From positions 310,001 to 374,000 of the forward strand of contig NC_015957.1 of assembly GCF_000147815.2 (NCBI RefSeq): a stretch of 64,000 nt of DNA, in the 5' to 3' direction. Of the stretch, positions 50,048 through 59,344 are shown in pieces; the stretch's first letter is position 1, and each line of letters begins with the position of its first letter. The translations under genes were made by a program, and so were the position numbers. The notes beneath the pieces are model-generated. The model worked only from the letters and a program-made list of their open reading frames with translations. It did no database searches and was not told where the DNA came from. The DNA comes from Streptomyces violaceusniger Tu 4113. GTDB taxonomy: Bacteria > Actinomycetota > Actinomycetes > Streptomycetales > Streptomycetaceae.

Positions 50048-52135
50048 ATGCGGTGGTTGGTGGGGTGGAGCAGTACCGCATCCGGCCCGGTCCCCCCGGA
50101 GGGCCGTGCGATCCAGCCGGTCGGCGCCCAACTCCTGTGGTCCGACCCCGACCCGCTGTGGGCGGTCGGCGACTGGCGGCCCGATGAGGTGCGGATCGTC
50201 CAGACCGATCCCTTCACCCGCCTCGCCGTCTTCGGCTGCTGCGGCGCCACCGACGAGGATCTGCGGGTGGGGCTGTTCGCCGCCCGCGGCGGCGCCCTGC
50301 GCCATCTGACCGCCTGGTCCGGCAGTTACACCGCCGTCGCCCAGGTCGGCCGCCGCATCACCATCGTCGGCGACCTTGCGGGCGCCCGGCCCGTCTTCCA
50401 CACCGACTGGGCCGGCGGCACCGCCTACGCCACGGCCGCGCTCCCGCTCGCCGACCTCATCGAGGCGCAGCTCGACGTCGGCCACCTCGGCGCGCTGCTC
50501 GCCTGCCCCGACTCCCCCGAGGCCATGGGCGACGGCACGCCCTATATGGGCGTCAGACGCGTGCCCCCGGGCCATGCGCTGATCCTGCGCGACGGCGCCC
50601 GAGACGTCACCGGCTACGAGCCCACCGCGTCCCTCGCCGTCGCCGCGCCCCCACTCGACCAGGGCACGGCCGTGGACGCGGTCCAGGACGCCCTCGTGGA
50701 GGCCGTACGGGCCCGGCTCACCGCCCCGCGCCACGCCCCCGAGACCGACGACCTCGACCCCGGCCCGGTGCCCGGCATGGGGCCCGCCGAGCGGCGGGCG
50801 GCCCGCGGCGCCCCGGCCCCCGGCATCGGCGCCGATCTGTCCGGAGGCAGCGCCTCCGCCACCCTCGCCCTGCTCGCCGCCGGGCTCCCCGGAATGCCCG
50901 GCACCCTCTTCGGGCACGGCACCGAGGCGGGCGAGCGGCTCCTGGCCGTCACCTTCAACGACCTCGCCACGGCGGGCGGCGCCCGCACCCGCGAGGCCGA
51001 ACTCGAACGGGCCGGTGCCATCGCCGCCAATCCGCGGCTGCACCATGTGGTCGTCGCCGCGGGCGAGGAGGCCCTGCCGTACGCGGGCCTCGACACCGGC
51101 GCCCTTACCGATGAGCCCGGCCCCTCCCTCGTCATCGCCGAACGCCACCGGCGCCGGCTCGCCGCGGGCAGCGCGGACCACTTCATCGGGCACGGCGCCC
51201 GGCAGGTGCTCGACGCCCACCCCGCGCGCCTCGCCGACCTGCTGCTCGACCGGCGCAGACGCCATCTGCTGCGCCCCGCCACCGCTCTCGCGAAGGCCGA
51301 CGGCCCCTCCGCACAGTCCTTCTTCGTGCCCTTCACGGTCTACCGGGCCGCACGACGGCTGGCCCGCACCTCCTACCGCGACGGCGTCCAGGAGGCCGCG
51401 GTGCGCCTCCTGGAGCGCCGCTTCGCCGACGACCAGGCGGTACGCGACCCCGGCGCCGTATCCGCCTCCCTCGCCGCCCTGACGTGGTGCCGCCCGGGGC
51501 CCGCCGCCCGCTGGCTCACCGGGGAGACGCTCGCCGAGGTGTCCGTCCGGCTGGAGGAGGCGGCCATGCGCCCCGTGCTGGTGCGCCGCCCCGGGGAGCG
51601 CCGCGCCGACGCCGCCCTCGCCCGCTACGCCGCGGACCACCGCGTCTTCGAGCAGGCCGCCGAGATCCGCAGCCAGCGCCTGCACGCGCCCTTCCTCGAC
51701 AACCAGGTCGTACGGGCCTGCCGCGCGCTCCCCGAAGCGCTTCGGGTGCAACCGGGGGCGCGCGCCGCGGTACTGCGGACGGTCCTCGCCGGAGCGGGCA
51801 TCCGGGAGCTTCCTCCCGGTTGGGGAGCCACCTCCCACGCCGCGCACACCGCCGCCGTACGGACCGGCATGCGCACCTGGACGGGCGAGTTGATGACCCT
51901 CTTCGACGCGCCGTTGCTGGCGGACGCCGGCCTGATCGAGGCCCGCGTCATCCGTAAGGCCCTGCGCGCCGCCGCGCAGGGGGAGCGGCTGCCTCTGGAC
52001 GGCCTGGCCGAACTCGTCTCGACCGAAGTCTGGCTGCGGCGCCTGCTGGCCCGCCGGGGCACCTGCTGGACCGGTACGGCGGCACCGCGGCAGCGGGCCG
52101 TGGCGGGCGGAGTGGTGCCGCGCCCGAGCCTGTGA
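50048..52135 (+). CDS. asparagine-synthetase-like protein with degenerate active sites
   Basis: A 695-residue protein from ATG 50048, with GGAGG five bases upstream. The N-terminal ~200 residues follow the glutaminase (Ntn) domain of class B asparagine synthetases (GDLAGARPVFH, YMGVRRVPPGHALIL) but lack the catalytic N-terminal Cys: it begins MRWLVGW. The C-terminal synthetase domain keeps a PP-loop (DLSGGSASATLALL) in which the usual SGGxDS aspartate is replaced, and LHAPFLDNQVVRACRALP. It may be an amide ligase using free ammonia or amine, or a non-catalytic regulator. No RiPP precursor is visible nearby; in S. coelicolor a similar gene sits at the same place. Confidence 0.85.
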   Translation: MRWLVGWSSTASGPVPPEGRAIQPVGAQLLWSDPDPLWAVGDWRPDEVRIVQTDPFTRLAVFGCCGATDEDLRVGLFAARGGALRHLTAWSGSYTAVAQVGRRITIVGDLAGARPVFHTDWAGGTAYATAALPLADLIEAQLDVGHLGALLACPDSPEAMGDGTPYMGVRRVPPGHALILRDGARDVTGYEPTASLAVAAPPLDQGTAVDAVQDALVEAVRARLTAPRHAPETDDLDPGPVPGMGPAERRAARGAPAPGIGADLSGGSASATLALLAAGLPGMPGTLFGHGTEAGERLLAVTFNDLATAGGARTREAELERAGAIAANPRLHHVVVAAGEEALPYAGLDTGALTDEPGPSLVIAERHRRRLAAGSADHFIGHGARQVLDAHPARLADLLLDRRRRHLLRPATALAKADGPSAQSFFVPFTVYRAARRLARTSYRDGVQEAAVRLLERRFADDQAVRDPGAVSASLAALTWCRPGPAARWLTGETLAEVSVRLEEAAMRPVLVRRPGERRADAALARYAADHRVFEQAAEIRSQRLHAPFLDNQVVRACRALPEALRVQPGARAAVLRTVLAGAGIRELPPGWGATSHAAHTAAVRTGMRTWTGELMTLFDAPLLADAGLIEARVIRKALRAAAQGERLPLDGLAELVSTEVWLRRLLARRGTCWTGTAAPRQRAVAGGVVPRPSL

Positions 52136-52250
52136 CGGCTTCCGCACCGAGGCGATACGAGGGCGCCTTGTGACACCTCGCCCCCGGGTGCCCAACGGGG
52201 CATGGCCTTTGGCGCCCAGGGAGCCGGGGCCCGCCGTGGACGAAGCCGGC

Positions 52251-52330
52251 GTCCTTACGGCGGACGACGGCGGACGAGTCCTTACGGCGGCGAGTCCCTT
52301 ACGGCGACGAGTCCTTATGGCGGACGGGAC
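52251..52330 (+). repeat. degenerate tandem repeats before the BTAD regulator
   Basis: Units beginning GTCCTTACGGCGG or close variants start at 52251, 52278, 52294 and 52311, spacing 16-27 bp. They end about 60 bp before the start codon of the BTAD regulator. Confidence 0.8.
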
Positions 52331-52390
52331 GAAGGGGCCGCGCCGCACGGGCTCCCCAGCGGCAACGGGCAAGCTAGGAGAATGGCCCCT

Positions 52391-55300
52391 GTGCGGTATC
52401 TGATCCTCGGCACCACCGAAGCGCGCGACGACCACGGCGACCCGCTCCCCCTCGGCGGCCCCCGGATCCGCGCGCTGCTCGCCGCGCTCGCCGTAAGGGC
52501 CGCACGCTCCGCCCCGGTCTCCGTCGACGTCCTGATCGACGAGGTGTGGGCCGACGACCCTCCCCATGACGCGCCCGCCGCGCTCCAGGCGCTCGTCGGC
52601 CGGCTGCGCCGGACCATCGGCAGGGACGCCGTCATCTCCTCACCCGGCGGCTACCGTCTCGCGACCACCACCCCCCAGGACGACGTCGACCTGCTGCGCT
52701 TCGAGCGGCTGACCAACGAGGGCATACGCGCCCTGGACGCCGACGACCCCGGGACGGCCGCCGCCACCCTCCGTAAGGCGCTCGCCCTGTGGCGCGGCCC
52801 GGCCCTCGCCGACCTGCCGGACCGGGACGCGCCCGCCGCCCGCCCCGAGGCGCTCCGGCTGACCGCGCTGCACCGCCGGATCGACGCCGACCTCGCGCTT
52901 GACCGCCCTACGGACGTCATACCGGAGCTGCGCCAGCTCGTCGCGGACCATCCGCTCGACGAAACGTTCCATGCCCAGTTGATCCGCGCGCTGCGGGCGG
53001 CCGGTCACTCCGCCGACGCCCTCGCCGCGTACGAGGACGTCCGCCGGATACTCGCCGACCGCCTCGGCACCGACCCGGGAGCGGAGCTGAAGGAGCTCCA
53101 CAGACAGCTGCTGACGACAAATGCCGAGCCGGCCCTCGGGAAGCCGGACGCCGCGCGGGGCGGCCCGCCCACGGCCGAGGCCGTGGTGCCGAGGACCGAC
53201 GGCCGTGGAGGGAGCGGCGGGGGCGGGGCCCGGGCCGACAGCGGGACCATGTGGGCTTTGGACGGCCGCGGCGACAGCGCCCCCAGGGGGATGCCCGACG
53301 GCCGGGGCGGCAGTGCGGCCAGGGGCGCGTTCGACAGCCCGGCCAGGGGCGCGTTCGACAGTCCGGCGGGGGGTGGAGACACCGGCGGCCGGGCCCGAAG
53401 CCGGGGCGAAGACGGCCGGGAGACGGGCTCGCGCACCGCCGTGCCGCCTCTGCCGCACGGCAATCTCAGGGCCCGCCTCAACAGCTTCGTCGGCCGGCAG
53501 AACGAGATCGGCGACATCCTCCGGGACCTGGACGGCGCCCGGCTGGTCACCCTCACCGGCCCCGGCGGCTCCGGCAAGACCCGGCTCTCCGAGGAGGCCG
53601 CGGCGACCGTGACGGCCGGCTATCCGGATGGCGTCTGGGTAGCTGAACTCGCCCCGCTCGACCACCCCTCCGCCGTCCCCGGCGCCGTCCTGAGCGCGGT
53701 CGGCCGCCGCGCGACCATGCTGCTCGCCTCCGGGTTCGAAAGCCGCACCACGGGCCCGGACGGCGGGGATCCGACCAGTCGGCTCGTCGAGTACTGCGCC
53801 GACCGCCGGCTGCTGCTCCTGCTCGACAACTGCGAGCACGTCATCGACACCGCGGCCCGGCTCACCGAGACCCTGCTCGCGCACTGCCCCGGTGTGACCG
53901 TGCTCGCCACCAGCAGGGAGCCGCTGGGGGTGCCCGGCGAGACCATCAGACCGGTGGAGCCGCTCGCGCCCGCCCCCGCCCACCAACTGTTCGCCGAGCG
54001 CGCCGCCACCGTAAGGCCCGGCTTCGATCCGGTGGCGGACCCGGACACGGAGGCCGCAGTCGCGGAGATCTGCCGCCGTCTGGACGGTCTGCCGCTGGCG
54101 ATCGAGCTGGCCGCGGCGCGGCTGCGGCTGCTGACCCCACGCCAGATCGCGGACCGGCTGGACGACCGTTTCCGCCTGCTGACCAGCGGCAGCAGAACCG
54201 CGCTGCCCCGCCAGCAGACCCTGCGGGCCGTCGTCGAGTGGTCCTGGGACCTCCTCGACGAGCGCGAGCGCACCGTGCTGCGCCGTGCGTCGGTCTTCGC
54301 GGGCGGGTGGACCCTGTCCGCGGCCGAGGCGGTGTGCGCGGACGCCCACCCCGGTGAGAACGCCCTTACGGTCGACACGGACGAGCATGGCGTCCTCGAA
54401 GACGGCGTCTTGGAAGACGGCGTCGACACCCGTGCCGCCCTTACGGACGCGACGGTAAGCCCGCCGGAGCCGGGCGACACGGTCGCGTACGACGAGACGC
54501 CCTCCCTCATGCGCTCTCATACGCGCCCCCACGCCAGGATCGCGCCCGCCGAGGTGCTGGAGCTGCTCGGGGCGCTGGTCGACAAGTCGCTTCTGATCGT
54601 CGACCATCCGTCGCACGGTGCGGCGGCGGAGTCCTCCGGGCCGCCGGGCGGGGAGCCGCGCTACCGGATGCTGGAGACGATCCACGAGTACGTCGGCAAG
54701 CGCGCCACCGAGGACCGGGCGGCCCGCGCCGACCACAAGGCCGCCGTGGCCCGTCACACCGCCCACTTCAGGGACTTCATCCGCACCGCCGAGCCCCGTC
54801 TGCGCTCCGCCGAACAGCTTCCCTGGCTCCTCCTCGTCGAGACCGACCTCGACAACATCCGGGCAGCGCTGCACCGCTCCCTGACCATCGCGGACGAGGA
54901 CACCGTCATCGCGCTCATCCGCGGCTTGGCCTGGTTCTGGTGGCTGCGCAACTACCGGGACGAGGGCGCGGCCTGGGTCGGTCGTGCCCTGGCTCTCCTG
55001 GCCCGCCCCCACGGCACGGACGCCGAGGCGGACCGGCTACCGGGCGGCAACCATCCCCTTGACCAGTTCCCGCACATCCCGGCCCGGGTTCCGGACGGCG
55101 AGGACGGTGTCGACGAGGAAGCCACCCGGTACTGGCAGCGTATGGACCTGCGGCTGATGCTCTTCGTCCTGCTCGCGGAGCAGGGCACCGGCCCGGATAT
55201 GAACGATCCCGCGATCCGGGACGTGGCCATACGCATGCGCGACGCCTACGCGGGCCACCCAGGGCCCCGCAGCGCGTCCTTCCCCGGTCTGCTGTGGCCG

Positions 55301-56449
55301 TTCACGGCCTTCGTCATCGAGGGCTTCGCCGGTGGGATGCTGCCGCTCATGGACCAGACCGTGGCCGGCTGCCGGACGCACGGCAACGACTGGGCGCTCG
55401 GCATCACGCTGATGTACCGCACCCACCTCGCCATCGACATGCCGGGCGGCATCGAGACCGTCGACGACGACCTGGCCGAGCTGCGAGAGCTGACCACCCG
55501 CGTCGGCGATCGCTGGCTGCTCGCCCAGGTGGAGGGCGCGCGCGGCGAGATCGCCACCCACCACGGCCGGTTCGCGGAGGCGAGGGCCGCCTACGAGAAG
55601 GCACTGCGGCTCGCGCAGGAGCTCGGGGCCCACACCGAGGTGCCGTTCCTCTGCACCCGCCTCGCCGATCTCGCCCTCCACGAGAGGGACCTGGAGGGCG
55701 CGCTGAAGCTGGTGGCGCGCTCCGAGGAGGCGGCGGAGCGCTGCGGTACCCAGGACGTGCGGGCCTTCAACCAGATCGTGCGCAGCGAGGCCGAGCTGCT
55801 TCGTGGTGATGTGGCGCGGGCCAGGACGTATTGCGACGCCGCTTGGCATCGTGCGGGGCGCGGCACGCCTCCGCCGCAGTTCTGGGTCGTGGCCAACGGA
55901 CTGGACGGCCGTATCACCGGCCTGGAGGGCGATCTGGTCGGTGGACTGCGCAAGTTGCGGAACACTCTGCGCGAGGGCTTCGAGGCGAACTCCATGGAGC
56001 TGCTGCTGGCCCATCAGGCGGAGTCGGCGGCGGAGCTCCTGGTGCGATGCGGACAGGAGCGGCTCGCCGTGCGGCTGTTGGGCGCCGCCGACGGCTGGCG
56101 CGGTCGGCTGCCGCGCTCACCACTGGTGGCCGGGGACGTCGGCGCGACCGCGGCCCGCGCGAGCGAGGCGCTGAGCCAGGACGCGGTGGAGAAGCTGCGC
56201 ACCGAGAACACGACCCTGACCCCCGAGCAGGCCATCTGTCTGCTCGACGAGGTGCTGGCCTCTCTCGACGCTACGGCTGCCGCGGACGCCGCGAACCCCT
56301 CCGACGCAACCGCGGCCCAGGCAGAGGCCGAGGCCGAGGCCGTCGAGCGGGCCGAAACCGACGACCAAGCGAGGCCCGACATCCAAGCCGAGCCCGACAC
56401 CCAAGCCGAGACGGCCGACCGGGGAGCCGCACCGCCGCCCACCCGCTGA
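52391..56449 (+). CDS. large BTAD/AfsR-SARP-type regulator with ATPase and TPR domains
   Basis: A 1352-residue protein. GTG 52391 is preferred because AGGAG is 10 bases upstream; ATG 52382 is too close to it. An OmpR-type winged helix (about 1-95) and BTAD domain (100-245; LRALRAAGHSADALAAYEDVRRILADRLGTDPGAELKELHRQLL) are followed by a Gly/Arg-rich linker, an NB-ARC/STAND ATPase (LTGPGGSGKTRLSEE near 390, LLLLDNCEHV, ATSREPLGVPGE, GLPLAIELAAARL) and about 500 residues of TPR-like helices, ending in an acidic Ala/Glu tail. AfsR-like proteins integrate signals into antibiotic control; ligand and targets are unknown. Confidence 0.93.
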   Translation: MRYLILGTTEARDDHGDPLPLGGPRIRALLAALAVRAARSAPVSVDVLIDEVWADDPPHDAPAALQALVGRLRRTIGRDAVISSPGGYRLATTTPQDDVDLLRFERLTNEGIRALDADDPGTAAATLRKALALWRGPALADLPDRDAPAARPEALRLTALHRRIDADLALDRPTDVIPELRQLVADHPLDETFHAQLIRALRAAGHSADALAAYEDVRRILADRLGTDPGAELKELHRQLLTTNAEPALGKPDAARGGPPTAEAVVPRTDGRGGSGGGGARADSGTMWALDGRGDSAPRGMPDGRGGSAARGAFDSPARGAFDSPAGGGDTGGRARSRGEDGRETGSRTAVPPLPHGNLRARLNSFVGRQNEIGDILRDLDGARLVTLTGPGGSGKTRLSEEAAATVTAGYPDGVWVAELAPLDHPSAVPGAVLSAVGRRATMLLASGFESRTTGPDGGDPTSRLVEYCADRRLLLLLDNCEHVIDTAARLTETLLAHCPGVTVLATSREPLGVPGETIRPVEPLAPAPAHQLFAERAATVRPGFDPVADPDTEAAVAEICRRLDGLPLAIELAAARLRLLTPRQIADRLDDRFRLLTSGSRTALPRQQTLRAVVEWSWDLLDERERTVLRRASVFAGGWTLSAAEAVCADAHPGENALTVDTDEHGVLEDGVLEDGVDTRAALTDATVSPPEPGDTVAYDETPSLMRSHTRPHARIAPAEVLELLGALVDKSLLIVDHPSHGAAAESSGPPGGEPRYRMLETIHEYVGKRATEDRAARADHKAAVARHTAHFRDFIRTAEPRLRSAEQLPWLLLVETDLDNIRAALHRSLTIADEDTVIALIRGLAWFWWLRNYRDEGAAWVGRALALLARPHGTDAEADRLPGGNHPLDQFPHIPARVPDGEDGVDEEATRYWQRMDLRLMLFVLLAEQGTGPDMNDPAIRDVAIRMRDAYAGHPGPRSASFPGLLWPFTAFVIEGFAGGMLPLMDQTVAGCRTHGNDWALGITLMYRTHLAIDMPGGIETVDDDLAELRELTTRVGDRWLLAQVEGARGEIATHHGRFAEARAAYEKALRLAQELGAHTEVPFLCTRLADLALHERDLEGALKLVARSEEAAERCGTQDVRAFNQIVRSEAELLRGDVARARTYCDAAWHRAGRGTPPPQFWVVANGLDGRITGLEGDLVGGLRKLRNTLREGFEANSMELLLAHQAESAAELLVRCGQERLAVRLLGAADGWRGRLPRSPLVAGDVGATAARASEALSQDAVEKLRTENTTLTPEQAICLLDEVLASLDATAAADAANPSDATAAQAEAEAEAVERAETDDQARPDIQAEPDTQAETADRGAAPPPTR

Positions 56450-56706
56450 CGCGGACGCATGCACGCGTATGCGCAACGCCCCGGCCCACAGCCGCGTGTC
56501 GTCACTCGTACGGAGGAGGCGAGACGCACCCCCGACCGCCCCGGCGCACGAAACGCGAACACCTGCGGGCGCCGCCCACCGGGCCGACGTATCGCCGAAC
56601 CCCCTCGCGGACGGCCCCGTCAGCAAGCACCCCCGCCCGGCACGGCTCCTCGGACGTCGCCGATGTCACCCCGCCGGGCGTGGATATCGCTCCAGGGCCG
56701 ACGGCA

Positions 56707-57432
56707 TCACCCCACGGGGCGCGACCGCAGCCCGTCCAGCAGGATGTCCAGCAGCCGGGCCGATGCCGCCGCCTGCTGCGCCGCGTCCGGCAGCGAGGGC
56801 GCCGCCGTGGCGATCACCAGCAGTACGTCGGCGACCGCCACATCAGGGCGCAGCTCGCCCGCTGCCCGTGCCCGCTCCACCAGTTGCCCGACGACCTCAA
56901 GCAGCGCCGCGGCGCCCGCGTCGTCCGGCTCGTCCTCAGGTGCGGTCGGCCGCTCGACCAGCCGGAGCTCCGGCTGACCGGGTGCGGCTAACGCCGCCTG
57001 CCGCTGCTGCGGCAGCCGGATCTCGGCCTCCGCATCGACCCCGACCCTTAGCACCTGCGGCGGCAGCAGCCGGCCCGCGCCGGACGCCACCGAGGTGCGC
57101 AGGAACCGTGCCAGCGCGGACCACGGCTCGTTCTCCTGCCCCAGCGCCGACCGCGCCTGATCGGTCAGCCTCGCCGTCTCCTCCTCGGCTATGCGGCGCA
57201 CCAGCACGTCCTTGCTGGGGAAGCGCCGATAGACGGTGCCCACCCCGACTCGCGCCCGGCGCGCCACGTCTTCCATCGGAGCCCCGTATCCGAGCTCACC
57301 GAAGACTTCGCGCGCCGCTCGCAGGACGTGCTCCAGATTGCGCTGCGCGTCCACGCGCAACGGTGTATTCCGTCCGCCGTTTCCGTCTGACGATGCGACG
57401 GCTGCGGACCATGACGAACCCTGAAGGTGCAT
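56707..57432 (-). CDS. atrA: TetR-family regulator AtrA
   Basis: A 241-residue TetR protein from ATG 57432, with GGGGGA seven bases upstream. The DNA-binding domain (REVFGELGYGAPMEDVARRARVGVGTVYRRFPSKDVLVRRI) is near residues 35-85. Its sequence and its divergent position beside a type II NADH dehydrogenase match AtrA (SCO4118 of S. coelicolor), which activates actII-ORF4, ssgR and nagE2 and binds upstream of the adjacent gene. The ligand-binding half is helical. Confidence 0.87.
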   Translation of the reverse strand: MHLQGSSWSAAVASSDGNGGRNTPLRVDAQRNLEHVLRAAREVFGELGYGAPMEDVARRARVGVGTVYRRFPSKDVLVRRIAEEETARLTDQARSALGQENEPWSALARFLRTSVASGAGRLLPPQVLRVGVDAEAEIRLPQQRQAALAAPGQPELRLVERPTAPEDEPDDAGAAALLEVVGQLVERARAAGELRPDVAVADVLLVIATAAPSLPDAAQQAAASARLLDILLDGLRSRPVG

Positions 57433-57717
57433 AAGTGATCCCCCGGTAATGACGTCTCCCCCCGGAGACTCCCCGCCCAGACTGTCGAGGCAGTCACAAC
57501 CCCGACGAAGTACGAACATAGTTGAGCCCAGGTCAAGAAAGAAGAGGGTAGCTCGGGACAGAACGCCCCCCGATCAGAGCAGAGGACCGCCTTTTCCTGA
57601 CTCGCCCCCCGACCGTCACCGACCATCGAGGGGCTGACCTGCGGACATTTCGTACGTGTAACCGATTCCGCGCCGCGGGGCGAGTCAAGCCATCCGGTCA
57701 CACAATTCGTCGGGGCT
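57433..57717. promoter_or_regulatory. atrA/NADH dehydrogenase divergent promoter region
   Basis: 285 bp between divergent starts. AtrA of S. coelicolor is known to bind in the equivalent gap. I can see no single clear palindrome to name as the operator. Confidence 0.5.
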
Positions 57718-59109
57718 GTGGACAAACCGCGGTCGCGCGTGCCTCATGGGAGGGTGAAGGAACCCGCGCGCATTCTCGTTGTCGGTGGTGGCTACGTCGG
57801 GATGTACGCCGCGCTGCGCCTCCAGCGAAAGCTGAAGCGAGAGCTGAGACACGGCGGCGTGCAGGTCATCGTGGTCGACCCAGAGCCGTATATGACCTAT
57901 CAGCCTTTCCTGCCCGAGGCGGCGGCCGGATCGATCTCACCGCGCCATGTCGTCGTGCCGTTGCGGCGGGTCCTGCCCGACTGCACGGTCATCATTGGCG
58001 AGGCCACCGCGATCCACCACGGCAAACGCACCGCGACCGTGAGAACGCTCGCCACGGAGGAAGAGCGCACCGGCACGGTCGACATCCACTACGACGAGCT
58101 GGTGCTGGCCCCCGGATCCGTCTCCCGCGCCCTCCCGGTCCCCGGCCTCGCCGAGTTCGGCATCGGCTTCAAGACCGTCGAGGAGGCCATCGGCCTGCGC
58201 AACCATGTCCTCGGCCAACTGGACATCGCCTCCTCGACCCGGGACCCCGAGGTCCGCGACGCGGCGCTGACCTTCGTCTTCGTCGGCGGCGGTTACGCGG
58301 GCGTCGAGGCGCTCGGCGAGCTGGAGGACATGGCCCGGTACGCCGTCCGCTACTACCACAACATCGCCCCCGAGGATCTGAAGTGGATCCTTGTGGAGGC
58401 CACCAACCGGATCCTCCCGGAGGTCGGCGAGGAGATGGGCAAGTACGCCGTCCGGGAGTTGCGCGGCCGCAATATCGACGTGCGGCTGGAGACCCGTCTG
58501 GACTCCTGCGCCGACCGGATCGCCGCACTGAGTGACGGCTCACGCTTCCCCACCCGCACGCTCGTGTGGACCGCGGGCGTCAAACCGCACCCGATCCTCG
58601 CCGCCACCGATCTGCCGCTGAACGAACGCGGCCGGCTCAAATGCACCGCGGCGCTCCAGGTGGAGGGCGTGGAGCATGCCTGGTCGGCCGGGGACGCCGC
58701 GTCGGTCCCCGACCGCACGGCCGACCGGCCCGGTGCGGAGTGCGCCCCCAACGCACAGCACGCCGTCCGCCAGTCCAAGGTCCTCGCGGAGAACGTGGCC
58801 GCCTCGCTCGCCGGCCGGCCGCTCACCGAGTACGCGCACAAGTACGCGGGCTCCGTGGCCTCCCTGGGACTCCACAGAGGCGTCGCCCATATCTACGGGC
58901 GCAAGTTGAAGGGCTACCCTGCATGGTTCATGCACCGTGCCTACCACCTCAGCCGGGTGCCGACGTTCAACCGTAAGGCGCGCGTGCTGGCCGAGTGGAT
59001 CCTGTCGGGGCTGTTCAAACGCGAGATCGTCTCGCTGGGCTCGCTGGAGAACCCGCGCGCCGAGTTCAAACTCGCCGCGGACACCGGTCGCCATCCCGAG
59101 TCCAGTTGA
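57718..59109 (+). CDS. type II NADH dehydrogenase-like FAD oxidoreductase
   Basis: A 463-residue two-dinucleotide-binding flavoprotein. The FAD motif ILVVGGGYVGMYAALRL (about 18-34), NAD motif FVFVGGGYAGVEALGELE, AGDAASVPD near the end and the C-terminal amphipathic region (GYPAWFMHRAYHLSRVP) define an NDH-2 enzyme, which passes electrons from NADH to menaquinone at the membrane without pumping protons. The GTG start at 57718 lacks a clear ribosome-binding site and a later GTG is possible. It is divergent from atrA, whose product likely controls it. Confidence 0.9.
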   Translation: MDKPRSRVPHGRVKEPARILVVGGGYVGMYAALRLQRKLKRELRHGGVQVIVVDPEPYMTYQPFLPEAAAGSISPRHVVVPLRRVLPDCTVIIGEATAIHHGKRTATVRTLATEEERTGTVDIHYDELVLAPGSVSRALPVPGLAEFGIGFKTVEEAIGLRNHVLGQLDIASSTRDPEVRDAALTFVFVGGGYAGVEALGELEDMARYAVRYYHNIAPEDLKWILVEATNRILPEVGEEMGKYAVRELRGRNIDVRLETRLDSCADRIAALSDGSRFPTRTLVWTAGVKPHPILAATDLPLNERGRLKCTAALQVEGVEHAWSAGDAASVPDRTADRPGAECAPNAQHAVRQSKVLAENVAASLAGRPLTEYAHKYAGSVASLGLHRGVAHIYGRKLKGYPAWFMHRAYHLSRVPTFNRKARVLAEWILSGLFKREIVSLGSLENPRAEFKLAADTGRHPESS

Positions 59110-59344
59110 GCCGATCGGGGCGGAGCCGGGAACTCCCCTCCCACGATCGGCGTCTCACGGATGTCAGTCCGGTCGGCCACACTGGTCGTGTGACCATGGG
59201 TGGGCTCGTATCTGCAAAGAGTGACAATCGCGAGGATTCGGAAGTTTGCTGCATTCCCCTGGGGGCCGTCCCCCGTACCCGCACCCCTCTCCCCGATCCC
59301 GCTCCGGCGCGCAGCTCAGCCACCACCCCACGAGGTAATCCGCA

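Noticed and set aside
50003..52567. 854-residue minus-strand frame opposite the asparagine-synthetase-like gene
   Set aside because: Low-complexity Gly/Ala/Arg composition; the opposite strand has recognisable domains and a ribosome-binding site.
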